Shown here piece after piece: positions 30,151 to 38,931 of a stretch of DNA of 49,744 nucleotides (position 1 is the first letter of the stretch; each line of letters begins with the position of its first letter). The notes below the pieces were generated by a model, which searched no databases, had not been told where the DNA came from, and saw nothing but the letters and a program-made list of their open reading frames with translations. A program made the position numbers and the translations under genes. Origin of the DNA: Scatosoma sp045650185 (GTDB taxonomy: Bacteria > Bacillota > Clostridia > Christensenellales > Borkfalkiaceae); contig JAZRQY010000007.1 in the NCBI GenBank assembly GCA_045650185.1, positions 1-49,744 of the forward strand, in the 5' to 3' direction.

Positions 30151-30470
30151 AGGGCGACTATTACAAGGTCGCGCGCATGTAGCCGCTTCAAACCAAATTG
30201 AACCAGCCTTAAAATGTTATTTTCCGCGCCTTAGGGCGTTTGCGCCCTTGCAGTATGTCGATACGGCGGCGGTCGCCACCGCCCAAATCCATCGCAAAAT
30301 CCCTATTTTAAGGTGCTACGCAGTTTTCACGAGCGAAAAAGACCTTAAATGAAAGGATTTTTGTGAAGGAATACCGTCCGTATTGCAAGCGGAAATCCTG
30401 CACAGTTCGGGGGGTTTTCGCCGTCAAAACCTGGTTAAACTTGATTTGAAACGGCTACTAAGGAGAAAGT
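30151..30470 (+). other. Long, highly paired leader region before the comM-like gene
   Basis: GCGAC/GTCGC hairpin at 30153-30171; CCTTAAAAT (30207-30215) pairs with ATTTTAAGG (30305-30313) around AGGGCG/CGCCCT and GGCGGT/ACCGCC hairpins. AGGATTT/AAATCCT (30354-30360, 30393-30399) encloses AATAC/GTATT, and GGTTTT/AAAACC lies at 30413-30431. No T tract follows these stems. It may be another word-hairpin array or a leader RNA; I cannot assign it. Confidence 0.4.
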
Positions 30471-31997
30471 ATGATTGCAAAGGTACAAAGCTATGCGCTG
30501 AATGGCTTGGAGGGGGTTGCCGTCACGGTGGAAACGGACGTTTCTAAGGGCTTGCCCTCGTACGAGATGGTAGGCTTGCCCGATGCGGCAGTCAAGGAAT
30601 CGAAGGAGCGTGTTCGCAGCGCCATCAAAAACAGCGCTTTGCCCTTCCCCACCCATAAAATTACCATCAACCTCGCCCCTGCGTACGTCCGCAAAGAGGG
30701 GACTGCGTTGGACTTGCCTATGGCGATTAGCATGTTGCTGGCTTCGGGAGTTTTGACGGCAGAGGTCGGCGGTGTGGTCTTCTTCGGGGAACTGGCTTTA
30801 AGCGGAGAGCTCCGTCCGATTACCGGCGTACTCCCCCTGATTATTTCCGCCAAGGAAAAGGGGTATCAAACCTTTATCCTGCCTTCCGACAACGCGCGAG
30901 AGGCGGCGTACGTGCAGGGGGTGGATATCTACCCTGCCAAGACGCTCAAAGAGGTGGTCGAGCATTTGAAGGGCGAAAAGCGCCTGACGGTGGCGCAGCC
31001 CTCTATCTTTTCTTCGTCTACAACCGCCCGCAAAGTAGGGCAGGACTTGTCCTTTGTCAAGGGTCAGCCGACGGCAAAACGCGCCTTAGAGGTGGCGGTG
31101 GCAGGTGGACACAATCTACTGCTCGTTGGCCCTCCCGGCAGTGGTAAGACGATGTTGGCGCGCGCCATTCCGTCCGTATTGCCTCAGATGGAATTTGACG
31201 AGGCGTTAGAAATCACGAAAATACATTCGGTGGCAGGTGTTTTGGGAGAGGCAGGAATCGTGGAGGAACGCCCGTTCCGCACTCCGCACCATACCGCAAC
31301 CACCGTTTCCCTCTGCGGCGGTGGCAATAAGACGGTGCACCCCGGGGAAATTAGTTTGGCGCACGGCGGCGTGCTGTTCTTGGACGAACTGCCTGAATAC
31401 AAGCGTTCCACTTTGGAGGCTTTGCGCCAACCCTTGGAGGACGGCGTTATCACCGTTTCTCGTTCCGGTGGCACGGTCAGCTATCCTGCGTCGTTTATGC
31501 TCTGCGCTAGTATGAACCCTTGCCCTTGTGGCAACTACGGCAGTCAAAAACGCCGTTGCGTGTGTACGCCGAGGGATATTCGCAACTACCGCGCCCGTGT
31601 TTCGGGGCCGCTCTTGGATAGAATCGACATTCAGGTGGAGGTGGACGGCGTAGAGTACGACGACCTCACCTCGGAAACGGTAGAGGAGAGCAGCGCTACG
31701 GTCAAGGCTCGCGCCGACCAAGCGCGAAAAATTCAGCGCGCGCGCTTTGAGGGAACAGCCCTCAAGACGAATGCGGAGATGGGGGAGAAGGAGCTTCGCG
31801 ACTATTGCCGACTTTCCGCAGAGTGCGAAGGGATTTTGAAAGAGGCGTTTGAAAGCCTGCGCTTGTCTGCGAGGGCGCGCTCTCGTATCTTGAAGGTAGC
31901 AAGGACGATTGCCGACTTGGAACTGTCGGAGGAAATTACGGCAGAGCATCTGTATGAGGCGATTTCTTATAGAACTTACGGAGGGGAGATAGAATAA
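30471..31997 (+). CDS. YifB/ComM-like Mg-chelatase-type AAA+ ATPase
   Basis: The 508-residue protein is the YifB/ComM family. An N-terminal Lon-like (ChlI) domain (about 1-165) contains SYALNGLEGVAVTVETDVSKGLP and KITINLAPAYVRKEGTALDLP. The AAA+ core has Walker A GPPGSGKTMLARAIPSVLP (about 220-238), Walker B GVLFLDELPEY and the CSMNPCPCGNYG-like insert (CASMNPCPCGNYG). A C-terminal Mg-chelatase domain follows. In Haemophilus and Vibrio, ComM is a branch-migration helicase for natural transformation. Here dprA lies 1.3 kb downstream, which fits a DNA-uptake role. AAGGAGA precedes the ATG. Confidence 0.95.
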   Translation: MIAKVQSYALNGLEGVAVTVETDVSKGLPSYEMVGLPDAAVKESKERVRSAIKNSALPFPTHKITINLAPAYVRKEGTALDLPMAISMLLASGVLTAEVGGVVFFGELALSGELRPITGVLPLIISAKEKGYQTFILPSDNAREAAYVQGVDIYPAKTLKEVVEHLKGEKRLTVAQPSIFSSSTTARKVGQDLSFVKGQPTAKRALEVAVAGGHNLLLVGPPGSGKTMLARAIPSVLPQMEFDEALEITKIHSVAGVLGEAGIVEERPFRTPHHTATTVSLCGGGNKTVHPGEISLAHGGVLFLDELPEYKRSTLEALRQPLEDGVITVSRSGGTVSYPASFMLCASMNPCPCGNYGSQKRRCVCTPRDIRNYRARVSGPLLDRIDIQVEVDGVEYDDLTSETVEESSATVKARADQARKIQRARFEGTALKTNAEMGEKELRDYCRLSAECEGILKEAFESLRLSARARSRILKVARTIADLELSEEITAEHLYEAISYRTYGGEIE

Positions 31998-31999
31998 CC

Positions 32000-32278
32000 A
32001 TGGTTGCATTTTTGGTCTATTTGCTGGTGCTGGTGATTATCGGCTTGACGAACTTTTGGCTGTACGCGTCGGATAAAATGCGCGCAAAAAATAACCTGTG
32101 GAGAATCCCTGAAAAGCTGTTGCTTGCCGTTGGCTTTTTCGGCGGCGCAATCGGCGGCTTGTGCGGTATGGGTGTCTTCCGTCATAAGACCAAGCATTGG
32201 TATTTTTACCTCGTCAACATCGTTGGGCTTGTATGGCAGGTCGTTTTGGCGGCATACCTTGCGGCGGTGGGTATCTAA
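32000..32278 (+). CDS. DUF1294 small membrane protein
   Basis: The 92-residue protein has three hydrophobic helices and the DUF1294 pattern NFWLYASDKMRAKNNLWRIPEKLL, FGGAIGGLCGMGVFRHKTKHWYF. Its function is not known. It starts two bases after the comM-like stop, with GGAGGGGAG in the end of that gene as ribosome binding site, and dprA starts three bases after it. All three genes are therefore one operon. Confidence 0.9.
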   Translation: MVAFLVYLLVLVIIGLTNFWLYASDKMRAKNNLWRIPEKLLLAVGFFGGAIGGLCGMGVFRHKTKHWYFYLVNIVGLVWQVVLAAYLAAVGI

Positions 32279-32281
32279 GCG

Positions 32282-33340
32282 ATGTGGTCGCAGGAAGAAA
32301 AATCCCTGCTTTGGCTGGATAGCTTTCCTTTAGAGCCTGCCTTCAAGCATTCGTTGCTTGCGGCGGCAGGTAGCGCCGTACTGCTCGTGAAGCGGTTTTT
32401 TGGCTTTGCGGAGCATTTTTCCGACAAAGCGGTCTTTGCCCGTATGCAGGAAACGCTGAAAGACGGCAGTTATTTTGCAGCCCTTTCGGAGAGGCTGGGA
32501 AAGGAAAAAATTACCCCGATTTTTTGGGGTGGTGAGGACTATCCTGCGGGCTGGACCACCCTTGCGGATGCGCCGATTTGCCTGTATGCAAAGGGGAATC
32601 TTGCCCTCTTAAAAGAGAGAAAGTTTGCCGTTGTAGGCTCACGAAGGACGACGGAAGGGGCGAAAAAGCTGGGCGTGCAAATCGCCAAGGAGCTGTGCGC
32701 TCAATTCGCGGTGGTCAGCGGTGCGGCAGACGGTGGCGATGAGGCGGCGGTAAAAGGCGGCTTGCTCGGCGGCAAGGCAATCTGCTTTTTGGCAGGTGGA
32801 TTTGGCGCTAGCCCTAAAGAAAACCCGCTGTTGCCCTCGGTGGAACAAGAGGGATTGGTGGTTGCCGCTTGTCCTTTTGATACCCCTGTTAGGGTATATT
32901 CCTACGAGTATAGAAACAAGCTGCTCGCGGCGCTGTGCGAGGGCGTTTTGGTGCTGGGCGCGGCGAAAAAAAGCGGCGCGCTGATTACGGCAAGGTACGC
33001 CAAGAGCTTTGAAAAATCGGTGTTTGCCATTCCTTACGCTCCGTCGGTGGTGGCAGGCGAGGGGTGTAACGCCTTGATTAAAGAGGGCGCGTATTTGACA
33101 GAAACGGCAGGGGATGTCCTCAGTCGCTACGGCTACGAGCAACCAAAAAGGGTAACACCCGTTTTAACGGAACTCGAACAAAAAATCGTGGATTCGCTGG
33201 CGGAAGTAGAGGAAATACATATTTCCGAGCTTTCCACTCGGTTGGGCGCGCCCACCTTTAAGCTGACCGCAACGCTTTCCTCGTTGGAGGTGAAAGGGGT
33301 AGCGGTAAAGTTGGGTGGCAATCGGTATGCTTTGGTGTAA
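32282..33340 (+). CDS. dprA: DNA processing protein DprA (divergent)
   Basis: The 352-residue protein is DprA/Smf, which loads RecA onto incoming single-stranded DNA. The Rossmann-like domain (about 85-290) has FAVVGSRRTTEGAKKLG, then VVSGAADGGDEAAVKGG, where the family has SGxAxGID, so this loop is altered. EEQ-GLVVAACPF, YRNKLLAALCEGVLVLGAAKKSGALITAR and GEGCNALIKEGA follow. A C-terminal winged-helix DML1-like domain (about 295-352) ends the protein. No strong ribosome binding site is seen; it may be translationally coupled to the gene before. Confidence 0.9.
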   Translation: MWSQEEKSLLWLDSFPLEPAFKHSLLAAAGSAVLLVKRFFGFAEHFSDKAVFARMQETLKDGSYFAALSERLGKEKITPIFWGGEDYPAGWTTLADAPICLYAKGNLALLKERKFAVVGSRRTTEGAKKLGVQIAKELCAQFAVVSGAADGGDEAAVKGGLLGGKAICFLAGGFGASPKENPLLPSVEQEGLVVAACPFDTPVRVYSYEYRNKLLAALCEGVLVLGAAKKSGALITARYAKSFEKSVFAIPYAPSVVAGEGCNALIKEGAYLTETAGDVLSRYGYEQPKRVTPVLTELEQKIVDSLAEVEEIHISELSTRLGAPTFKLTATLSSLEVKGVAVKLGGNRYALV

Positions 33341-33429
33341 AAGCGTACTTTACAAAAGTTTAGTCCCCTGCGGCGCGTAAGGCGCTTGTGGGAGGAAATA
33401 TAGTCAATTCATTAAAAGAAGGGAAACGA

Positions 33430-35727
33430 ATGGATCTTATTATCGTTGAGTCGCCTTCCAAGGCGAAAACTATCGCAAAGTATTTGCAGGGCAAATACAT
33501 CGTACAAGCCTCCGCAGGTCATATCCGCGACCTGCCCGTACATTCTCTTGGGGTGGATATTCGGAATAATTACGAGCCGAAATACGTCATCTCCGAAGGA
33601 AAAGAGGACGTGGTAGCACGCTTGACCGCCGCCATGAAAAAGGCGGACAAAGTCTACCTCGCAACTGACCCTGATAGAGAGGGGGAGGCAATTTCTTGGC
33701 ATCTGCAAACGGTGCTGGGGCTGGATGAAAAGGAAAAAAACCGTATCGAATTCAACGAGGTTTCGCGTACCGCTATCGAGGCGGCGCTGAAAAACCCCCG
33801 TCAAATCCATTACGGCTTGGTGGATGCGCAGCAGGCACGCCGAGTACTTGACCGCTTGGTGGGCTATAAGCTGTCCACCCTTTTGAACCATAAAATCATC
33901 GACGAATCGGTGGACGGCAGACGCAGTCTTTCCGCAGGCAGAGTGCAGTCGGTGGCGTTAAAGCTCATCGTGGAAAGAGAGCGGGAAATCACCGCTTTCA
34001 AGCCCGAGGAATACTGGAACTTGACCGTCGAGCTGGTCGATTTGAAAAAGGAACATTCCCCCTTCAAGGCGATGCTGGAAAAGAAGGGAACGAAGAAATA
34101 TAAGCCCTCTTCTAAAGAAGAGGCAGACAGCGTTTTGGCGACGCTTTCGGCAGGGAAATACGTCGTTTCTAAGGTGAAGAACGCGGTTGTGAAATCGCAC
34201 GCTCCTGCGCCGTTTACGACGAGTACTCTGCAACAGGACGCCTCGGCAAAGCTTGGCTTTGCCGCGCCCGATACAATGTCGCTGGCACAGCACTTGTATG
34301 AAGGTATGCAGACCTCGGGTGGCGACCATATCGCCTTTATTACCTATATGAGAACGGACTCCGTCCGTGTCAGCGCAGATGCTCAAAGGAAGGCGTTGGC
34401 GCACATTCGCGCGGTGTACGGCGACGATTACGCCCCTGCAAGACCCAATCAATACGCCACGAAGAAGGGGGCGCAGGACGCGCACGAGGCAATCCGTCCT
34501 ATCGACCTTTCGATGACTCCCGATAAGGCAAAGGGGCTGATTGATGCGCGCCACTACAAGCTGTATAAGCTCATCTACGAACGCTTCTTGGCGTCGCAGA
34601 TGTCGGAGGCTATCTACAATAGCGCGCAAATGGAAATCGACAACAGCGGCTATATTTTCAAGGCAAGTGGCAGGGTGCTGAAATTCCCCGGCTTTACGGC
34701 GGTATATCAGGACTTCTCGCAAAAGAGCGACGAGGACGGCGTAGATACCTCCAAATTGCTCCCTCAGCTCTCCGAAGGGGACGAGGTGGCGAAAAAGAGT
34801 ATGAAGGCAGAACAAAAGTTCACGAAGCCGCCCCTGCGCTATACCGATGCTACGCTCGTCAAGATGATGGAAGAAAAGGGGATCGGCAGACCTTCTACTT
34901 ATGCGACCATCATCGCAAAACTCAACCAAAAATACGTGCGAAAAGAGAGCAAGTATATGGTGCCAAACCCCATTTCCTATGAAGTGGTGGATATGCTGGA
35001 TCAATGCTTTGCGGACATTATGGACATCGGGTTCACCGCAGAGATGGAAACCAAGCTGGACGGCATTGAAGAGGGTGGCGACTGGCAGGCGCTCATCGGC
35101 GGTTTCTATCCCGAATTTGAAAAGAACCTGCGCTCGGCGTCTTCCTACGGCGATGAACGCACGGGCGAAATTTGCGAAAAGTGCGGCAGCGTGATGATTC
35201 GCCGTACTAGCAAGTTTGGGAAGTATTTGGCTTGCTCGAACTATCCCGATTGTCAAAACATTGTCAGCGAAATAGAGCAGGAAATTTCCGCTGTACAATG
35301 CCCGAAATGTGGGGAAAATATGGTGGTAAAGAGTGGGAAATTCGGCAAGTTCTTGGCTTGCCCGAGCTATCCCGATTGTAAGACGACTCTGCCGATGCCC
35401 GAGGACGGCGCGCCCAAGACGGTGGGCAAATGCCCCGAATGCGGCGCGGCGATGACCGAGCGTAAATCCAAGCGTGGTAAAATCTATTACAGCTGTCTTG
35501 GCTATCCCGACTGCAAGTTTATGAGCTGGGATATCCCTACGGGCGAGAAGTGTCCCGATTGCGGCGAGGCAATGGTGAAGGTAGGCAAGGGTGCGAAATG
35601 TTCAAACAAGGACTGTAAGAGCAATTGCGCGGCAAGAAAGGTATTCCAAAACACCGAGCCGACTGACTTCCCCCCTGCGCCGGAAGAACCGCCGATCTAC
35701 GACGATTACTACGGGCAGGAGGACTAA
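33430..35727 (+). CDS. topA: DNA topoisomerase I
   Basis: The 765-residue type IA enzyme relaxes negative supercoils. The TOPRIM domain opens with LIIVESPSKAKTIAKYL and has the acidic DPDREG motif (Asp80, Asp82, Glu84). The catalytic Tyr306 lies in ITYMRTDSVRVS. RPSTYATIIAKLNQKYV is the conserved strand-gate region. The C-terminus has four zinc ribbons (CEKCGS, CPKCGE, CPECGA, CPDCGE; about residues 580-740). The ATG at 33430 follows AGAAGGGA; a GTG fourteen codons earlier is less likely. trmFO follows three bases after the stop. Confidence 0.97.
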   Translation: MDLIIVESPSKAKTIAKYLQGKYIVQASAGHIRDLPVHSLGVDIRNNYEPKYVISEGKEDVVARLTAAMKKADKVYLATDPDREGEAISWHLQTVLGLDEKEKNRIEFNEVSRTAIEAALKNPRQIHYGLVDAQQARRVLDRLVGYKLSTLLNHKIIDESVDGRRSLSAGRVQSVALKLIVEREREITAFKPEEYWNLTVELVDLKKEHSPFKAMLEKKGTKKYKPSSKEEADSVLATLSAGKYVVSKVKNAVVKSHAPAPFTTSTLQQDASAKLGFAAPDTMSLAQHLYEGMQTSGGDHIAFITYMRTDSVRVSADAQRKALAHIRAVYGDDYAPARPNQYATKKGAQDAHEAIRPIDLSMTPDKAKGLIDARHYKLYKLIYERFLASQMSEAIYNSAQMEIDNSGYIFKASGRVLKFPGFTAVYQDFSQKSDEDGVDTSKLLPQLSEGDEVAKKSMKAEQKFTKPPLRYTDATLVKMMEEKGIGRPSTYATIIAKLNQKYVRKESKYMVPNPISYEVVDMLDQCFADIMDIGFTAEMETKLDGIEEGGDWQALIGGFYPEFEKNLRSASSYGDERTGEICEKCGSVMIRRTSKFGKYLACSNYPDCQNIVSEIEQEISAVQCPKCGENMVVKSGKFGKFLACPSYPDCKTTLPMPEDGAPKTVGKCPECGAAMTERKSKRGKIYYSCLGYPDCKFMSWDIPTGEKCPDCGEAMVKVGKGAKCSNKDCKSNCAARKVFQNTEPTDFPPAPEEPPIYDDYYGQED

Positions 35728-35730
35728 ACG

Positions 35731-37059
35731 ATGCCAAAGGTAATCATTATCGGGGCGGGGCTTGCAGGCAGCGAGGCGGCGTACTATCTTGCAACGCGTG
35801 GGGTTTCCGTGCGCCTCGTCGAAATGAAACCGAAAAAACGCACGCCTGCGCATACGGGCGACGGCTTTGGCGAGTTGGTTTGCTCCAACTCGTTAAAGAG
35901 CGACGACGCCTACGCAAACGCCTGCGGCTTATTGAAAGAGGAGATGCGGATTTTAGGCTCCTTGACGATGGCGGCGGCAGACGCCACGCGCGTGCCTGCC
36001 GGGGCGGCATTAGCGGTGGATAGAGAGCAATTTTCCGCCTATATCACCGAGAAATTAAAGGCTTTGCCGAATATCGAAATCGTGGAAGAAGAGGCGTTGT
36101 CCGTGCCGATTCCTGACCCGGACGGCGAGGACTATGTCATCGTGGCTACCGGTCCTTTGACGGCGGATGCTTTGAGTGAGGATATTGCTCGGCTGACGGG
36201 TGGTGGCTTACATTTTTACGACGCCTCTGCGCCCATCGTTGCGGCGGACAGCGTGGATATGTCCTGCGCTTTTACAGGGGACAGATACGGCAAGGGGACG
36301 GGCGATTATATCAACTGCCCGATGAACAAGGAAGAATACTATACCTTCGTGGATGAACTGCTTGCGGCAGAAAAAGCACACCTGCACGATTTTGAAAAGC
36401 GGGAGATTTTCGAGGGCTGTATGCCGATTGAAGTGATGGCATCGCGTGGTAGGGATACCCTGCGGTACGGCACGTTAAAGCCCGTCGGGCTTTATGACGA
36501 GGACGGCGTTCGTCCGTACGCGGTGTTACAGCTTAGAAAGGAAACGGCAAGCGGAGAAACCTACAACCTCGTAGGTTGTCAAACAAACCTCAAATTCCCC
36601 GAACAAAAACGAGTGTTCTCGCTGATACCTGCCCTCAAAAACGCAGAGTATCTTCGCTACGGCGTAATGCACAGAAACACCTACATACAATCCCCCGATG
36701 TTTTAAATCGCAATTTTTCGTTTAAGAATAATCAGAGGCTGTTTTTTGCAGGGCAAATTACGGGCGTAGAAGGGTACGTGGAGAGCGCGGCAAGCGGACT
36801 CCTAGCGGCGTTACATATCGCGGACGAGATTTTTGGTCGTCCTGCGCGTGTCTTTGACGAACGCACCATGTGCGGAGCGTTGGAAACGCATATTTCTACC
36901 CCCGTGAAGAACTTTCAGCCGATGAACGCGAACTATGGGATACTCACCTCGTTGCCTTTGCGGATTCGGGACAAGAAAGAACGCTATCGGGCTCTGTCCG
37001 AGCGCGCCTTGGAAATTATACGGTCGGAAAAAGAAAAGGAGAAGGAGTATGGAATTTAG
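35731..37059 (+). CDS. trmFO: Folate-dependent tRNA methyltransferase TrmFO
   Basis: The 442-residue FAD enzyme makes ribothymidine at tRNA U54 using methylenetetrahydrofolate. The FAD motif VIIGAGLAGSEAAYYLATRG opens the protein. GELVCSNSLKSDDAYANACGLLKEEMR, ALAVDREQFS, DRYGKGTGDYINCPMNKEEYY and FEGCMPIEVMASRGRDTLRYG are TrmFO signatures. GQITGVEGYVESAASG is the C-terminal FAD contact. It overlaps hslV by 11 nt, so the two are translationally coupled. Confidence 0.97.
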   Translation: MPKVIIIGAGLAGSEAAYYLATRGVSVRLVEMKPKKRTPAHTGDGFGELVCSNSLKSDDAYANACGLLKEEMRILGSLTMAAADATRVPAGAALAVDREQFSAYITEKLKALPNIEIVEEEALSVPIPDPDGEDYVIVATGPLTADALSEDIARLTGGGLHFYDASAPIVAADSVDMSCAFTGDRYGKGTGDYINCPMNKEEYYTFVDELLAAEKAHLHDFEKREIFEGCMPIEVMASRGRDTLRYGTLKPVGLYDEDGVRPYAVLQLRKETASGETYNLVGCQTNLKFPEQKRVFSLIPALKNAEYLRYGVMHRNTYIQSPDVLNRNFSFKNNQRLFFAGQITGVEGYVESAASGLLAALHIADEIFGRPARVFDERTMCGALETHISTPVKNFQPMNANYGILTSLPLRIRDKKERYRALSERALEIIRSEKEKEKEYGI

Positions 37060-37609
37060 AGGAACGACGATTTGCGCAGTCAAAAAGGACGGCGTTACGG
37101 CGATTGCCGGCGACGGTCAGGTGACGATGGGCGAATCGGACATTTTTAAAAACACGGCGGTAAAGGTGCGCCGTATCTACGGCGGCAAGGTAATTTTGGG
37201 CTTTGCAGGGTCGGTTACCGACGCCTTTGCGCTGACCGAACGCTTTGAGGAGATGCTGAATAAGTTTTCGGGCAACCTGATGCGCTCTGCGGTGGAGCTT
37301 GCGGAGCTGTGGCGCAGCGACAAAATCGGCAGAAAGCTGGATGCGATGATGATTACGGCAGACGAGAATACCCTGCTCATTCTTTCGGGTACGGGCGAGG
37401 TCATCGAGCCGGACGAAGGTGTTTGCGCTATCGGTAGCGGTGGCAATTACGCCTTGGCGGCGGCGCGCGCTCTGTATCAGGAAACGGACTACGATGCGCC
37501 CACGATTGCAAAGAAGGCGTTGAAGATCGCCTCGGAAATTTGCGTATTCACCAACGACAACATTCGTTTGGAAACGGTGGGTGGCGCAGAGGCTGAGGAG
37601 GGTAAATAA
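37049..37609 (+). CDS. hslV: ATP-dependent protease subunit HslV (ClpQ)
   Basis: The 186-residue Ntn-hydrolase forms the proteolytic core of HslVU. After a short propeptide (MEFRG) the catalytic Thr6 begins TTICAVKKDGVTAIAGDGQVTMG, the family signature. ILGFAGSVTDAFALTERFE and YALAAARALYQ follow. The start at ATG 37049 has AAGGAG just upstream and overlaps the trmFO end; upstream in-frame sequence is trmFO in another frame. hslU follows one base after the stop. Confidence 0.97.
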   Translation: MEFRGTTICAVKKDGVTAIAGDGQVTMGESDIFKNTAVKVRRIYGGKVILGFAGSVTDAFALTERFEEMLNKFSGNLMRSAVELAELWRSDKIGRKLDAMMITADENTLLILSGTGEVIEPDEGVCAIGSGGNYALAAARALYQETDYDAPTIAKKALKIASEICVFTNDNIRLETVGGAEAEEGK

Positions 37610-37610
37610 G

Positions 37611-38918
37611 ATGGATTATTCGCCTAAACAGATCGTACGACAATTAGACAAATATATCATCGGGCAGGACGATGCGAAAAAAGCGGTGGCAATCGCGCTT
37701 AGAAACCGTTATCGCAGAAGTCAGCTCCCCGACGAAGTGCGTGAGGAAATCACCCCCAAGAACATCATCATGAAAGGGCCTACGGGGGTTGGTAAGACGG
37801 AGATTGCTCGCCGTCTTGCAAGGCTGGTAAAAGCTCCCTTCGTCAAGGTCGAGGCAACGAAATACACCGAGGTCGGCTACGTCGGGAAGGACGTAGAGGG
37901 CATGGTGCGCGACCTTGCGGAATGCGCATACCGACTGGTCAAAGCGGAAAAGCAGGAAGAGGTCAAGGCAAAGGCAACCGCTAGCGTAGAGAAAAAGCTG
38001 GTCAAAATCTTGGCAGACCTTCGCAAATCCGACCGTGGGGATAGAAAGCAAGAGGACTTCGAGGCGGAGCTTTTGGACAGCCTCAGAAAGGGCTACTTTG
38101 ACAACACGACGGTGGAAATCGAGGTGGCGGACACCCCGAAAGAAATGGAATTGCCCACGGGCGGCGCAACGATTGCCATCGGCAATATTTTTGGGGATAT
38201 GTTCCCTCAGAAGAAGAAAAAACGCAAGGTTAGCGTCAAAGAGGCGATGCAGTTGTATCTCGCTGAAGAGGCAGAAAAGCTGGTGGACGACGATGCGGTG
38301 AAAGAAGAGGCAATTCGTCGCGCGGAAAACGACGGCATTATCTTTATCGATGAAATCGATAAGATTGCAGGCAAGGGCAACCGTGGTGGCGTAGACGTAT
38401 CCCGTGAAGGGGTGCAAAGGGATATTCTTCCTATTGTCGAGGGTAGCACGGTCGTCACTAAATACGGGCCGATGAAGACGGACTTTATCCTCTTTATTGC
38501 GGCAGGCGCGTTCCACGTGGCGGCGGTGGAGGACTTGATTCCCGAATTGCAGGGGCGTTTCCCCGTGTCCGTGGAATTAAAGAGCTTGACGAAAAACGAC
38601 TTCGTCCGCATCCTGACGGAAACGGAAAATTCCTTGGTGTTCCAGTACAGCAAGTTGCTCAGCGTGGACAACGTGCAGCTCGAATTTGAGGAGAGCGCTA
38701 TCGAGCGTATTGCGGAAATTTCCGTTGACCTCAACGCGACCAGCGAGGACATCGGCGCGCGCCGTCTGCACACGGTGATGGAATACCTGTTAGAGGAAAT
38801 TTCCTTCAACGCCAGCGGCGACCACCCCGTGGTAGAGCTGAACATCGACAAGGCGTACGTGGACGAGCACTTGGCGAAGTTGACGGGCAATAGAAACTTA
38901 AAGCAATATATCTTATAA
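37611..38918 (+). CDS. hslU: ATP-dependent unfoldase HslU (ClpY)
   Basis: The 435-residue AAA+ unfoldase feeds substrates to HslV. LDKYIIGQDDAKKAVAIALRNRYRR, Walker A GPTGVGKTEIARRLA (about residues 58-72), EVGYVGKDVEGMVRDLAE (pore region GYVG) and Walker B GIIFIDEIDKIAGKG are in order. The I domain is between (about 110-230). The C-terminal end LKQYIL matches the HslV-docking tail. GAGGAGGG precedes ATG 37611. xerC and codY, often near this pair, are absent. Confidence 0.98.
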   Translation: MDYSPKQIVRQLDKYIIGQDDAKKAVAIALRNRYRRSQLPDEVREEITPKNIIMKGPTGVGKTEIARRLARLVKAPFVKVEATKYTEVGYVGKDVEGMVRDLAECAYRLVKAEKQEEVKAKATASVEKKLVKILADLRKSDRGDRKQEDFEAELLDSLRKGYFDNTTVEIEVADTPKEMELPTGGATIAIGNIFGDMFPQKKKKRKVSVKEAMQLYLAEEAEKLVDDDAVKEEAIRRAENDGIIFIDEIDKIAGKGNRGGVDVSREGVQRDILPIVEGSTVVTKYGPMKTDFILFIAAGAFHVAAVEDLIPELQGRFPVSVELKSLTKNDFVRILTETENSLVFQYSKLLSVDNVQLEFEESAIERIAEISVDLNATSEDIGARRLHTVMEYLLEEISFNASGDHPVVELNIDKAYVDEHLAKLTGNRNLKQYIL

Positions 38919-38931
38919 AGGAAAAAAATAT

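Noticed and set aside
29923..30352. Two open frames between the BspA-like and comM-like genes
   Set aside because: They lie over the GTGAAGTT hairpin array and encode repetitive basic sequence; no ribosome binding site.
33388..33429. GTG start giving 14 extra residues to TopA
   Set aside because: Topoisomerase I normally starts near LIIVESPSKAKT, and the ATG at 33430 has its own site.
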